Assembly: GCF_946151075.1 (NCBI RefSeq)
Contig: NZ_OX267715.1
Coordinates: forward strand, 2,333,881-2,397,880
Length of the DNA: 64,000 nt
Source of the DNA: Neobacillus sp. Marseille-Q6967
GTDB lineage: Bacteria > Bacillota > Bacilli > Bacillales > Cytobacillaceae
Direction of reading: 5' to 3'
Below the pieces are notes generated by a model. It was not told where the DNA came from and did not search any database. It saw nothing but the letters and a program-made list of their open reading frames with translations. How positions within the stretch are numbered: the stretch's first letter is position 1; every line of letters starts with the position of its first letter. A program made the translations under genes and the position numbers. Of the stretch, positions 18,221 through 27,096 are shown in pieces.

Positions 18221-19459
18221 TTATACTATTACCGTTTTATTCTCGTATTCTTTTGATTGACTTGCCGAGTTATTTTTAATAGAAATTGCTACAAACGTCC
18301 CCAGCAACGCGGCGATTACTAAAAACCAAAATGCTGCATTATAAGAACCGTTAAACATGCTAATGATCAAACCAATTGCTAATGGAGAAACCGCTCCTGC
18401 TATTTGACCAGCAAAAGTCACAAGCCCGGAGGCAGAACCGGTAAGTTCCTTTGGTGAATACTTTATGATAATCGTATAAAGTACGGTTCCAAAGAAAGAA
18501 AGCGCCACTGAATTAAGTGTAAGGTACGTAATAATCAGCGGGATGGAAGTAGCATTAGCCATGAGGTAGAGAAAGATTGCCGATAAAAATGCACCTGCAG
18601 CGGCAAGATACTTCTCCCGGCCAGCCATATATTTATCCAATATCCAGCCGCTTACATTAAACATTAGAAAACCGAAAACATAAGGAATGGCCATTAAACT
18701 ACCAGCTGCGACAAAATCTACCCCTTTTTCCTTTACCAAATAGATGGGCATCCAAGAGATTAATCCATAGTTAATGATATTGGATAAAAATTTAAAGGAA
18801 ATGAGCTTCCAAATGTTTTCTATTTTAAATAACAGCTTCAACGGAACTTTTTTTCGATTCTTAATGCCTTCTTTAGCAACCTGATTTTCTTGAGGCTTCA
18901 GAATGAACCAAAATGCGAATGATACTAAAATACCTATTATCCCTGCGATAGTAAACATTCCTCTCCAGCCGAATGATGCTACCATGCTTGCTGCAAGAGC
19001 GGTACCTAATATCCCACCCACATTTTGTGCAGATAGAAAGAAGGAATTCGCCCGCCCACGTTCTCTTTCTGGGAAATTATCACGAATGGTTGACATACTG
19101 GCAGGGTAAAAAGGTCCTTCTCCTAATCCAAAAATGAAACGTATCACTAGTAAAGAAACAAATGACCAAGCAAAACCGGTCATTAAAGTGAACAAAGACC
19201 AACTAAAAAGGGAAACTGTAATCATGACTCTAGCACCAAATTTATCTGTCATCCACCCGCCAAGCGGCTGCATAAGAGAATAACTGATAAAAAATATACT
19301 AATCAATAAACCTGTTTGGGAGGCATTAAGCTGGAACTCATCTCCGATAGGAATAATTCCGACATTAATGGCTACACGGTCAAAAAAACTTAATACCATA
19401 CCTACAAATAGTAATCCGCTAATCATTACTTTCCGTTTTTTATTAGCATACAACTCCAT
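18221..19459 (-). CDS. MFS transporter (anion:cation symporter-like)
   Basis: 412 residues with 12 predicted helices and the MFS loop motif GGWMTDKFGARV between helices 2 and 3. RFIFGLGEGPFYPASMSTIRDNFPERERGRANS is typical of the ACS subfamily that imports sugar acids, tartrate or related carboxylates with protons. A near-perfect cre site lies 27-40 bp upstream of its start, so it is probably under carbon catabolite control. LysR follows 94 bp downstream. Confidence 0.9.
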   Translation of the reverse strand: MELYANKKRKVMISGLLFVGMVLSFFDRVAINVGIIPIGDEFQLNASQTGLLISIFFISYSLMQPLGGWMTDKFGARVMITVSLFSWSLFTLMTGFAWSFVSLLVIRFIFGLGEGPFYPASMSTIRDNFPERERGRANSFFLSAQNVGGILGTALAASMVASFGWRGMFTIAGIIGILVSFAFWFILKPQENQVAKEGIKNRKKVPLKLLFKIENIWKLISFKFLSNIINYGLISWMPIYLVKEKGVDFVAAGSLMAIPYVFGFLMFNVSGWILDKYMAGREKYLAAAGAFLSAIFLYLMANATSIPLIITYLTLNSVALSFFGTVLYTIIIKYSPKELTGSASGLVTFAGQIAGAVSPLAIGLIISMFNGSYNAAFWFLVIAALLGTFVAISIKNNSASQSKEYENKTVIV

Positions 19460-19485
19460 TCATTTTCACTCCTTTAGGTAATTAT

Positions 19486-19499
19486 CGTAAACGCTTTCA
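19486..19499 (-). promoter_or_regulatory. CcpA cre site upstream of the MFS gene
   Basis: TGAAAGCGTTTACG on the minus strand matches the cre consensus TGWAANCGNTNWCA at every defined position except the last base. Confidence 0.75.
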
Positions 19500-19650
19500 G
19501 TTTTTTCGGGGTCTTATCGTACTTTTTTATTCGTTTGTTTTAATATTCTTAATCTTGGATTAATTTTAGCATAAAATAAATTGAAGAAAATTAAATAGTT
19601 TTGATGAACCTATAAGTGAAATTGATGATTGTATAATATACCCTATCTAG

Positions 19651-19690
19651 TACCACGTCGGTTCGTAGTATCTACAGAACCGACTGGTAT
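19651..19690. repeat. Isolated extragenic hairpin
   Basis: TACCA-C-GTCGGTTC and GAACCGAC-T-GGTA can pair, giving 8 bp perfect plus 5 more around one mismatch. There is no T tract on either side. It lies beside the 52-bp repeat region. Confidence 0.6.
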
Positions 19691-19694
19691 CACA

Positions 19695-19850
19695 CTCTTT
19701 CTCTAGTAACCTTTACTTCTTTTGATCTTGCTAAAAGGGCTCTAGTTAGCTTCACTAGTTACCTTTCTGCCGAATTCATACTCAAAAGGGATCCAGTTTC
19801 CTTCACTGGTTACCTTTTCTATAATGTTTCTAGCTAAAAGGGATTTAGCC
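19695..19850. repeat. Degenerate 51-52-bp tandem repeat with hairpins
   Basis: AAAAGGG recurs at 19733, 19784 and 19836, and TAGTAACC/AGTTACC/GGTTACC at about 19704, 19757 and 19808. Between them, AAAAGG...CTAG or CCAG pairs with CTAG or CTGG...CCTTTT. Period and hairpin design resemble the array at 5333-5757, but primary sequence differs. It sits just 3' of the alkyl sulfatase gene. Confidence 0.7.
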
Positions 19851-19882
19851 TCTCTAAACTAATTTATTACCCGGTTGCTAAA

Positions 19883-21874
19883 TTAAGGTGTAACGATGTT
19901 TACCTTTGGATCAAATTTATCTAATAACGTTAAGAATTCTTTAAATTGCTCCTTATTTCCAGTGATAGAAACCTTCCCTGCAGCTTCCATTGAATCTAAA
20001 TCCTGCTGCCCAAGAGCGATTAGGTAAAATGAAACTTTATTTAATGTTAATGTAACATCTGCCTCCGCTGCTACTGGACCCTCCTTATAATTTACCACTG
20101 CATTTCCTAAGGTAATCACATAATTAGTTTTTGAATCTGATAACATAACATTAATAGTCATTTCTTGGTTTTCCGCTTTTGTCCCATTTAATTTAATAGA
20201 TAGGAAGTTTAAGAAATCATCTATATGCATATTAAGCAGCGTGTCTAGATTCATCATTCCGCCTGATCCTTTCGCGTTCGCCACTCCGTTCCTCAACTCC
20301 TGTGCCCCGGTGAGATAGAAATTGCGCCACACAGACGATTCAGACTGGTATCCCAATTGCTCATAAGCTTTGGCCAATAAGTTTTTTGCCTCTGTATTAT
20401 TGGGATTCGCCATTACTACATGCTTTAAAACTTGAGCTACCCACCGGTATTCACCTTTTTTATAATCAAGTTTTGCCTGCTTGAGTATGTTTTTCTCGCC
20501 ACCCATATATTCTACGTACTTAGTGCCAGCTTCTTCCTGTGGTAATGGGTCTAAATCAGATGGATTACCGTTAAAATAACCTAAATAATGATTGTAAACG
20601 GCTTTCACATTATGTTTAACTGTTCCGTAATATCCGCGATTTGCCCAAACCTTATCTAGACTTTCAGGAAGCTCTATCTTTTCTGCAATTTCATCCGCCG
20701 TGAAGCCTAAATTAGCCAAACGGATTGTTTGATCATGAATATATTTATATAAATCTCGTTGACTTTTAAGTTGTTCTATTACTTGATCTTTGCCCCATAT
20801 TGGCCAGGAATGGGCAGTAACCATGGCGTCAATCTCTTCACTTCCGTACAAGTCAATCGTTTCATCTAAGGCTTCTACCCATTTTAGGGTATCCCGGGTT
20901 TTGGCACCTCTTAAGGTATAAATGTTATGTAACGTGTGCCCTGTATTTTCTGCTACCACCAATGTTTTATAATCATTTATATAGTAGTGCATTTCGGCCG
21001 GTGCCTCGGTATGCAATGTTAATAGAAACTTAAATGTGATGCCATCTATTTCTACTGTTTGAACATCGTCCTTGATTTCCATCGTTGGTGGTAAATAGCT
21101 AAAGGTCCCATTACTTAGTCCCGGACCTATCCCAGACGTGACAAAACCTTGTTCATTTGCAGGTAAAAGATTGCCGAACATATAACCCGCACGACGTGAC
21201 ATGATCGTGCCTAAAAGGACATTTTCACTAATTGCTTCTTCGTTAAATCCGGTTGGAACAATAATCGGAACCTTAGCTGGGTTAGCAGCATATTGAGCAA
21301 TTCCTTTAATCCCTCCAAAATGATCAACATGGCTATGACTTATGACAATCGCAGTCACGGGTTTCTTTGGCCGGTGTTCAAAATATAATTCCATTGCGGC
21401 TTGTGCTGTTTCAACTGTTGAAAGTGTATCCAATACAATTAAGCCTGTTTTTCCTTCTACAATGGTTAGTACCGATAAATCTTGCCCACGAACTTGATAT
21501 ACACCCTCTACTACTTTAAATAGCCCTGAAATATTTTGTAACTGGGCTTGTCTCCATAAACTGGGGTTAACAGTATGAGCAGCTGTTACATCTTCCTTAA
21601 TAAATGCATATTGATTGCTGTCCCACACAACAGTGCCTTTTGAATTTTTGATCGGCTCCATAATTAATGGCGCAATAAAGCCTTTATGTGCATCATCAAA
21701 GTCTTTTTTATCCGAAAAGTTTAACTCATTGTAAACTGCCTTATTTGCTAAAATCGTTGAACTAGTTGCTGGCATCGGTTTATTTGAATCAGCGTTCGTA
21801 ACAGTAGCGCTTAACAAAAAAACAAGTGCAACAGGAACTGTTATGCTACTCTTTAAAAATGACCTTTTTGACAT
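19883..21874 (-). CDS. Exported alkyl sulfatase (SdsA1/BDS1-like metallo-beta-lactamase fold)
   Basis: 663 residues. An N-terminal signal peptide (about 1-30, ending near TNADS) indicates export. The binuclear zinc motif HSHVDH is at 180-185, with further ligand regions AENTGHTLHN and TAHSWPIWG. An alkyl sulfatase dimerisation domain follows, and a C-terminal SCP2-like domain (about 535-663) that binds the alkyl chain. It cleaves sulfate from long alkyl sulfates such as dodecyl sulfate. The P450 gene upstream on the same strand acts on similar chains, though a strong terminator separates them. Confidence 0.93.
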   Translation of the reverse strand: MSKRSFLKSSITVPVALVFLLSATVTNADSNKPMPATSSTILANKAVYNELNFSDKKDFDDAHKGFIAPLIMEPIKNSKGTVVWDSNQYAFIKEDVTAAHTVNPSLWRQAQLQNISGLFKVVEGVYQVRGQDLSVLTIVEGKTGLIVLDTLSTVETAQAAMELYFEHRPKKPVTAIVISHSHVDHFGGIKGIAQYAANPAKVPIIVPTGFNEEAISENVLLGTIMSRRAGYMFGNLLPANEQGFVTSGIGPGLSNGTFSYLPPTMEIKDDVQTVEIDGITFKFLLTLHTEAPAEMHYYINDYKTLVVAENTGHTLHNIYTLRGAKTRDTLKWVEALDETIDLYGSEEIDAMVTAHSWPIWGKDQVIEQLKSQRDLYKYIHDQTIRLANLGFTADEIAEKIELPESLDKVWANRGYYGTVKHNVKAVYNHYLGYFNGNPSDLDPLPQEEAGTKYVEYMGGEKNILKQAKLDYKKGEYRWVAQVLKHVVMANPNNTEAKNLLAKAYEQLGYQSESSVWRNFYLTGAQELRNGVANAKGSGGMMNLDTLLNMHIDDFLNFLSIKLNGTKAENQEMTINVMLSDSKTNYVITLGNAVVNYKEGPVAAEADVTLTLNKVSFYLIALGQQDLDSMEAAGKVSITGNKEQFKEFLTLLDKFDPKVNIVTP

Positions 21875-22022
21875 AATTTGAACTCCTTTCTATTTTTTTG
21901 AATTATCTAAATTTATTTTATTGTTAAATTTCCGTTAAGTAAAATTAGTATTTTTCATGGTAACTTCAAAATTTTTTATATAAATTCTAAAAGGTCATAA
22001 TTAACACCCTCATAAAGGTTAA

Positions 22023-22058
22023 AAAAATCCACCATTTATTTTTAAATGGTGGATTTTT
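22023..22058. terminator. Strong bidirectional terminator after the P450 gene
   Basis: A 16-bp perfect stem (AAAAATCCACCATTTA / TAAATGGTGGATTTTT) with a TTTT loop. It begins 24 bp after the premature end of the P450 fusion. Confidence 0.92.
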
Positions 22059-22081
22059 CCGGATAAAATAAAGTTTTCTCT

Positions 22082-24466
22082 TTAAACTATTTTTGCCATC
22101 CTTTTTAGCGGCTGTAAAAGCTCCAAGTACCGCTCAAACGTCATTTCACAAGCTTCGTACTTCTCAAGAAGGTCGAGCATTGACACTTGTTTCTCTGCTA
22201 CCTGTTCTTGATAGATCCTATCCTCTAACAAATTTTCTAATTCTCGCTTATGTGGGGGACAAACCGTACGATCGGCTAATTCACGTATTTGTTCACGGGT
22301 TGCTATTGCTTGCAAATCTACACTTTCTTTAAGAAGTTCATATAGACTTATCGTACGCTCTAAAGGAAGATGGGATGTACTTTCACCCATTGAGGTTAAA
22401 ATCACCTGATCATTTCCATTTAAATGATAGCGGCGTAAAACTCGATCGATTACTTCCTGGCTATTACTAGGATTATCCGCTAATGCTTTATAATCCTGAT
22501 TCACAAAATGCATAGTAATCGTACTCTGTTTCACTTTATCATTCTCAAAGGATGTTAATCCAAAAGCTTTCACAACATCTGACCAAAAAGAATGTTTCCA
22601 GTTTTGAAGTTGCTCTTCTAAGTCATGGCTTACATCAGCTTCTCCCCGCTTTGAGAACCTCACAGCTCCTTTTAATGCTAACTGTTCATCTATAAATCTT
22701 GGCACATCCTGATAAGTATTGGCCCAGTTACGATCCCCGCAGCCAAATACTGCATACTGAACACCATTCAGTTTTCCAGGTTCAAGCTCCTCTAACCATT
22801 TCACATATTTACGTGCATTTTTTGGCGGTTTTCCATTATAGGAAGAAGTAATAATTAAAACCAGTCCTTCTGTCGGCATGCTGCCAATTCGTTCATCAAG
22901 TGCGGACACTTCACTCTTGAAACCATATTGGCTAGCAGTTTCCGCCATTTCGTGGGCAATTCCTTTCGCTGTACCCATATTAGATCCGTAAAGAACAAGG
23001 AGCGGGTGATTGTTACCTACAATATGAGAAGTATTCTGATTTTTAAAGCCTAAAGACTTTTTTTCACCGGCATCAAAAGTTGTAGAATTTACTTTTTGAT
23101 CTCTTAATCGAACCTGCATCGTAAAATGATCCGGCTTCAACGTCATCGTTTGTTTAATTTTTAACTGATAGTTTGTATGATCAATAAGTTCAAAATTTTG
23201 CAGGATCATACCAATTAACAAAGTAGCTTCGTGAAGGGCAAATTGCATTCCGATACAAGCCCGTTGACCGTTGCCGAATGGTTTATAGGCATCATGTGGG
23301 ATTTTACTCATATCTTTAAACCGGTCTGGTCGAAACTCCTCCGCATCCTCTCCCCACGCATCCTTATCTCGATGAAGCTGTGGCAGCAGAACGACAACAT
23401 TTTGCCTTTTATCGATCTTATATTTTCCACCGAGCACCGAATCTTCCTTCGCATAAAGTGTAAATTGCGGTGCTGTAGGATATAGTCGTAATGATTCATT
23501 CAAAATCATACGAATATATTTAAGTTGCGTAACTTGTTTATAGGTTGGAATGGGATCTGTGAGAATTTGATCCACTTCCTCATTAGCTTTTTTTAGCACC
23601 TCTGGATGCTTTAATAATAGGTAAAGTGTAAAGGACAATAACCCGCTTGTCGTTTCATGACCAGCAATCAAGAAAGTGATTATTTGAAAGCGAATATTTT
23701 CATCATCCAGTCGCTCCCCTGTCTGGGGATCCTTAGCGTTCAGCATTCGGGCAAGCAGGTCGGTTTCCCCTTGATCCCCACGTTCTTTCCGCTCCGTAAT
23801 TAATTGGTCGACTAAAGAAAACATCGATTGAATATCTTTCTCAAACTGCTGTTTTCTCTTATACATTAATTTATTTTGAATAGGGAGACGCGTACCTTGA
23901 TGCATCGCTTCATCAAGAGAATCAACCATATTAAGGATAAAAGGATGATGGTTCTCACGATAGAAACTGTTAAATCGATAATTAAAACCGCACAAACCAA
24001 TAGTGTCGAGTGTCAGCCGGGTCATATCATCCGCCACATCAATACTCTCATTCGGGTTTAGTCGTTCCCATTTTTGCACAAGCTGCAAAGCAATGTCGAC
24101 CATCATGGAATGATACCCTTTCATAGCTTGCTGGCTAAATGAAGGAAGAAGGATATTATGAGCTTTTTGCCAGTTTGGCTCCATTGTTTTGCTTGTAAAT
24201 AGGCCGTCTCCGGCAAATGCTCTTACCTTGCTTAATCCACCTGCAAGGCTTTTGTCAAATTTAGATTCATCACAAGCCTCTGCTACTAATTCGTGCCCGG
24301 AAAGAATGACCGTTGAAAATCCGCCAGCGAATTCCATCCTGTAAATTGGCCCGAATTCTTCTGCATATTTACAAAACGATAAGGTTGGTGCATCCTTGTC
24401 AATTAAAGGTAAATTTCCAAGCGGACCAAACGTTTTGGGCTGTGGGATTGGCATTAATTTTTCCAT
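22082..24466 (-). CDS. CYP102/BM3-like P450-flavodoxin fusion lacking most of the FAD/NADPH reductase
   Basis: 794 residues against about 1050 for BM3. The heme domain is complete: AGHETT oxygen motif at 268-273, ESLR at 324-327, [10 protein letters not shown] at 397-406 with heme ligand C404. The flavodoxin domain (about 488-640) keeps YGSNMGTA and CGDRNW. After it, an in-frame deletion joins ...KALADN to PSNSQEV near residue 665, where BM3 has some 45 more residues. The protein then ends at [10 protein letters not shown], exactly before the RxYSxxSS FAD motif, so the FAD isoalloxazine and NADPH regions are gone. I see no remnant downstream. Fatty-acid hydroxylation with NADPH is therefore unlikely without a partner; it is a decaying or repurposed enzyme. 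Confidence 0.92.
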   Translation of the reverse strand: MEKLMPIPQPKTFGPLGNLPLIDKDAPTLSFCKYAEEFGPIYRMEFAGGFSTVILSGHELVAEACDESKFDKSLAGGLSKVRAFAGDGLFTSKTMEPNWQKAHNILLPSFSQQAMKGYHSMMVDIALQLVQKWERLNPNESIDVADDMTRLTLDTIGLCGFNYRFNSFYRENHHPFILNMVDSLDEAMHQGTRLPIQNKLMYKRKQQFEKDIQSMFSLVDQLITERKERGDQGETDLLARMLNAKDPQTGERLDDENIRFQIITFLIAGHETTSGLLSFTLYLLLKHPEVLKKANEEVDQILTDPIPTYKQVTQLKYIRMILNESLRLYPTAPQFTLYAKEDSVLGGKYKIDKRQNVVVLLPQLHRDKDAWGEDAEEFRPDRFKDMSKIPHDAYKPFGNGQRACIGMQFALHEATLLIGMILQNFELIDHTNYQLKIKQTMTLKPDHFTMQVRLRDQKVNSTTFDAGEKKSLGFKNQNTSHIVGNNHPLLVLYGSNMGTAKGIAHEMAETASQYGFKSEVSALDERIGSMPTEGLVLIITSSYNGKPPKNARKYVKWLEELEPGKLNGVQYAVFGCGDRNWANTYQDVPRFIDEQLALKGAVRFSKRGEADVSHDLEEQLQNWKHSFWSDVVKAFGLTSFENDKVKQSTITMHFVNQDYKALADNPSNSQEVIDRVLRRYHLNGNDQVILTSMGESTSHLPLERTISLYELLKESVDLQAIATREQIRELADRTVCPPHKRELENLLEDRIYQEQVAEKQVSMLDLLEKYEACEMTFERYLELLQPLKRMAKIV

Positions 24467-24539
24467 GCAAAATTCACCTCTTTTTTTAGTTGCTAATCAA
24501 TGCCTTTTTCGATTGATTCGCTTACATCGGAGTTATGAA

Positions 24540-24557
24540 TGAATGAATAATCATTCA
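24540..24557 (-). promoter_or_regulatory. FadR/FatR-type operator upstream of the P450 gene
   Basis: TGAATGAATAATCATTCA fits the B. subtilis FadR box TGAATGAMTANTCATTCA at every position. It lies 74-91 bp upstream of the P450 start. TetR-type regulators FadR, FatR and Bm3R1 release such sites on binding fatty acyl ligands. Confidence 0.8.
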
Positions 24558-24715
24558 CTTTGTTATTAAAAATTTTTTAAAGATTTTTAATTCAGTTTAT
24601 TTTATATGGATATATTATAAAATTTAAAAAACTTTTACAATACTTTTTTGGAAATTCAAGTAAAAAAATAAAAGATAAATGACACTACAAACTATTTTCG
24701 AACTTTTTACCAATT

Positions 24716-24748
24716 AAAAAGACCCTTAGCAATTAGCATCGGGGCTTT
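24716..24748 (-). terminator. Terminator of the DUF4145 gene
   Basis: AAAGCCCC and GGGTCTTT arms on the minus strand with an inner GCTAATTGC, followed by a T tract. Confidence 0.65.
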
Positions 24749-24770
24749 ACAAAAATTTTTCTGAAATAAC

Positions 24771-25460
24771 TTATTGAAATTTCTTTGCTATTTTGTTATG
24801 AGTTACCTCAATTTTTCCCGGCAGAACAAACAGATACTCAATCAGGCTTTCTAACAGGTCCATTAATAATGAAGTGGTTTCATAATCCATTTCAGTTTCT
24901 AATTCAAGCATCCGATGGAGGGAGCCATCTGTTACTAATAAATGGCTTAATGATTGAATCGGCCTTGCGAGATCTACATGGTTCGGAAGGATTTCAAGTT
25001 GTTGCGACAATGGCTGACCTTTACTTTTTTCTTTAAGAAAATGTTTTAGGATACTTTCAATGACTCGTTTGGACATAACCGCGGTGGCCGGGTTTTCTCT
25101 AGATTGATGGACGTTAATGGCAGAACGGTATGCCCTGATTAGATCCTTCGGTATATTAGGAAGACTTTCAATTTGGTTAATTAGATGTCTTGATGCTTGA
25201 GTGTCGTAGATATACGTATCAGCGTGCTCACCTTGTTCATCAAGAACATCCTTTGTCATTATGATAAAAACTGCTGATTTCTTACATACTGGACAACTGG
25301 ATTCCGTGACCAATCCATTTTTACTGCTTTGATAATTGGCATTTAACATGAATTCCGTTGTACTTCTGCACCCTGGGCATTCACTTTGTATACTTTTTGG
25401 TATTTTTAAATTTCCATATCTTATATAAGAATTGACGGAGCCAGGATTGATTCTTCTCAT
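24771..25460 (-). CDS. DUF4145-like protein with N-terminal zinc-ribbon cysteines
   Basis: 229 residues. Two CxxC knuckles (ECPGC near 29-32 and SCPVC near 57-60) suggest a zinc ribbon, followed by a helical domain (LIRAYRSAINVHQSRENPATAVMSKRVIESILKHFL) typical of DUF4145. Such domains are often found beside restriction or defence enzymes, but here the gene is alone. Function unknown. Confidence 0.75.
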   Translation of the reverse strand: MRRINPGSVNSYIRYGNLKIPKSIQSECPGCRSTTEFMLNANYQSSKNGLVTESSCPVCKKSAVFIIMTKDVLDEQGEHADTYIYDTQASRHLINQIESLPNIPKDLIRAYRSAINVHQSRENPATAVMSKRVIESILKHFLKEKSKGQPLSQQLEILPNHVDLARPIQSLSHLLVTDGSLHRMLELETEMDYETTSLLMDLLESLIEYLFVLPGKIEVTHNKIAKKFQ

Positions 25461-25567
25461 TGTTACCCTCCCGATAAATCCATTATGTAAAAAAGGTCAT
25501 CTCTGACAATTAATTAATAGTACCTATATTCTTTGTTAATATTCCCATAATAATATACAAAAAATAA

Positions 25568-25602
25568 AAAAAAGCAGTTCATAATATTCGAACCGCTTTT
25601 TG
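25568..25602. terminator. Terminator after the DUF2935 gene
   Basis: AAAAAGCAGTTC and GAACCGCTTTTT pair with one mismatch and have A and T tracts on both sides. Confidence 0.75.
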
Positions 25603-25613
25603 TTAGGGATTGT

Positions 25614-26411
25614 TTATTCCTTAATTCTTGGTTTTGCAGGGTCACAGTTTGGCGGATCAAGATTAGCCGATTCTGCAAGCTTCAATAGATAATAACATTC
25701 TTCCCTGTACATATGATCGGCCATTAACGGCGCAAACGTTCCTAGTGCCTGATTATTTAATTCAAGTTCTTCTATTTCCTTTAAAAAATTTTGAAATAAC
25801 TTTATTTCTAACTGGGCCTCTACGTTCATTCTGGCTAAAGCGGGAAACGTTGTTATATTGGTTCTTAAATATCCTGCTAGTTCTACAGCCTTTAGGTAGA
25901 AATCTTCAAAACTTTTCGTAAAAGCCTTACTTTTCTCTTTCAATCTTTTTTCAACTGCATCTAAATTGGAGGAAATCGCCCCGGAATGACCGGCTGCATC
26001 TAATAGCCAAACAAGGTGGTGATGGAGTTCATGGTAAACAGGAGGGATTTCTCCCGCTTTTAAATGTTTTAGAATTCTTAAATACTCTTCTAATTCATTG
26101 ACCATGTGATTAATAAAGGTTGGTGAAAGATGTATTTTGATTTTTCCAATGAGGTGTTTTCTGATTAATTCTAATTTATATTCCCGTAATTTTAATACTT
26201 CTGCTTCAGCATGCGCTGTTAATTGCATCATATCACTCGTATTCGCACGTCCTAAAAGAGTATCAAAAATTCGAATATATGCTGCGGCCTGTTCAATTTC
26301 CGCCTTCTGAACGGGTGCTAATGCTTCATGAATAAACCTGGAATGATCGCCTAATATTTGAAGCCAAAAGCGATGTTCAAATCTAGCTGACTGCTCAAAA
26401 GAACCATTCAT
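25614..26411 (-). CDS. DUF2935 family protein
   Basis: 265 residues from the ATG at 26411, which follows GGGAGGG; the longer frame to 26441 lacks an SD. Two helical-bundle halves are each rich in His and Glu: FEHRFWLQILGDHSRFIHEAL near the start and FAPLMADHMYREECYYLLKLAE near the end. The pattern is that of the Bacillus DUF2935 proteins, whose duplicated bundle could bind a metal. No partner genes. Function unknown. Confidence 0.8.
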   Translation of the reverse strand: MNGSFEQSARFEHRFWLQILGDHSRFIHEALAPVQKAEIEQAAAYIRIFDTLLGRANTSDMMQLTAHAEAEVLKLREYKLELIRKHLIGKIKIHLSPTFINHMVNELEEYLRILKHLKAGEIPPVYHELHHHLVWLLDAAGHSGAISSNLDAVEKRLKEKSKAFTKSFEDFYLKAVELAGYLRTNITTFPALARMNVEAQLEIKLFQNFLKEIEELELNNQALGTFAPLMADHMYREECYYLLKLAESANLDPPNCDPAKPRIKE

Positions 26412-26516
26412 GGTTATACCCTCCCGTAAAAAATTCCACACTATTTTTATATTTATTCCTATCAGTTGTTTGATATGAACGAAGGTTTGGGGTCCGGGAT
26501 ATCAAATCCTTATAAT

Positions 26517-26542
26517 AAAAAAAGCGACCCAGCAGGGGCCGC
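26517..26542 (-). terminator. Terminator of the 89-aa protein gene
   Basis: GCGGCCC and GGGTCGC pair (one G-U) around AGCAG on the minus strand, with seven T after the stem. Confidence 0.85.
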
Positions 26543-26544
26543 CT

Positions 26545-26814
26545 TTATTGTTCATCAATTGTTTTTAAGTAACGGTTTAGTACTTTTCTATACCTCCATA
26601 TATCTGTACGCTCAACTGGAAGTTCATCTATATCCCAAAACGTGTGATACTTCCGATGCGCTGTGAGTGTTCCGTCAGGGTATCGCATAAATGTAACGGT
26701 ACCGTTATTTTGGTCATCTTGTAGTGCGATGTAGTGTTTCGAACCATCCCAGCTGGCCAAATCACCAAACCTCTCGCAAAACTGGTCAACATCGGCTTTA
26801 CTTCGAATAATCAT
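26545..26814 (-). CDS. Small hypothetical protein, 89 aa
   Basis: Not recognised. 89 residues, cytosolic, with many aromatic and charged residues (RYPDGTLTAHRKYHTFWDIDELPVERTDIWRYRKVLNRY). The gene has an SD (GGGAGAGA) and its own terminator, which supports it being real. No metal or catalytic motif. Confidence 0.65.
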   Translation of the reverse strand: MIIRSKADVDQFCERFGDLASWDGSKHYIALQDDQNNGTVTFMRYPDGTLTAHRKYHTFWDIDELPVERTDIWRYRKVLNRYLKTIDEQ

Positions 26815-26957
26815 TTAATTCTCTCCCTTACTAAAATTATTTGATTACCGTTGATATACCGCTTGTCTTCTGAGGAATTGACTATTAGCTGCTAGGGTAT
26901 AACGACAAGTTGGATATCACAAATGACTTTGCTCATACAATTTAATAAAAAGTTGAC

Positions 26958-27028
26958 TCTGTTAAACATGCCTGTTGATTTCCGCTCCAATCAACATAGC
27001 AGCAAAATCACCAATGAGCCTTAACAGA
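26958..27028. repeat. Collapsed copy of the Bacillus extragenic repeat
   Basis: Outer arms TCTGTTAA (26958-26965) and TTAACAGA (27021-27028) enclose a 24-bp core (26973-26996) with TGTTGATT and AATCAACA ends. The core equals the two ends of the 132-bp element at 29785-29916 joined at their shared TTCCGCTCC. Confidence 0.7.
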
Positions 27029-27096
27029 CCTAAAAAGTTAAATGTCTAGCGCGAGTCTTATATTGATAACTATTATATCACTTTTCATCCTAGGCT

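Larger units (their letters stand above)
24467..24770. other. AT-rich intergenic region upstream of the P450 gene
   Basis: 303 bp holding the FadR-type operator, the P450 Shine-Dalgarno (AAAGAGGTG) and, at its far end, the DUF4145 gene terminator. The remainder is a very AT-rich stretch in which I cannot assign a promoter with confidence. Confidence 0.6.
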
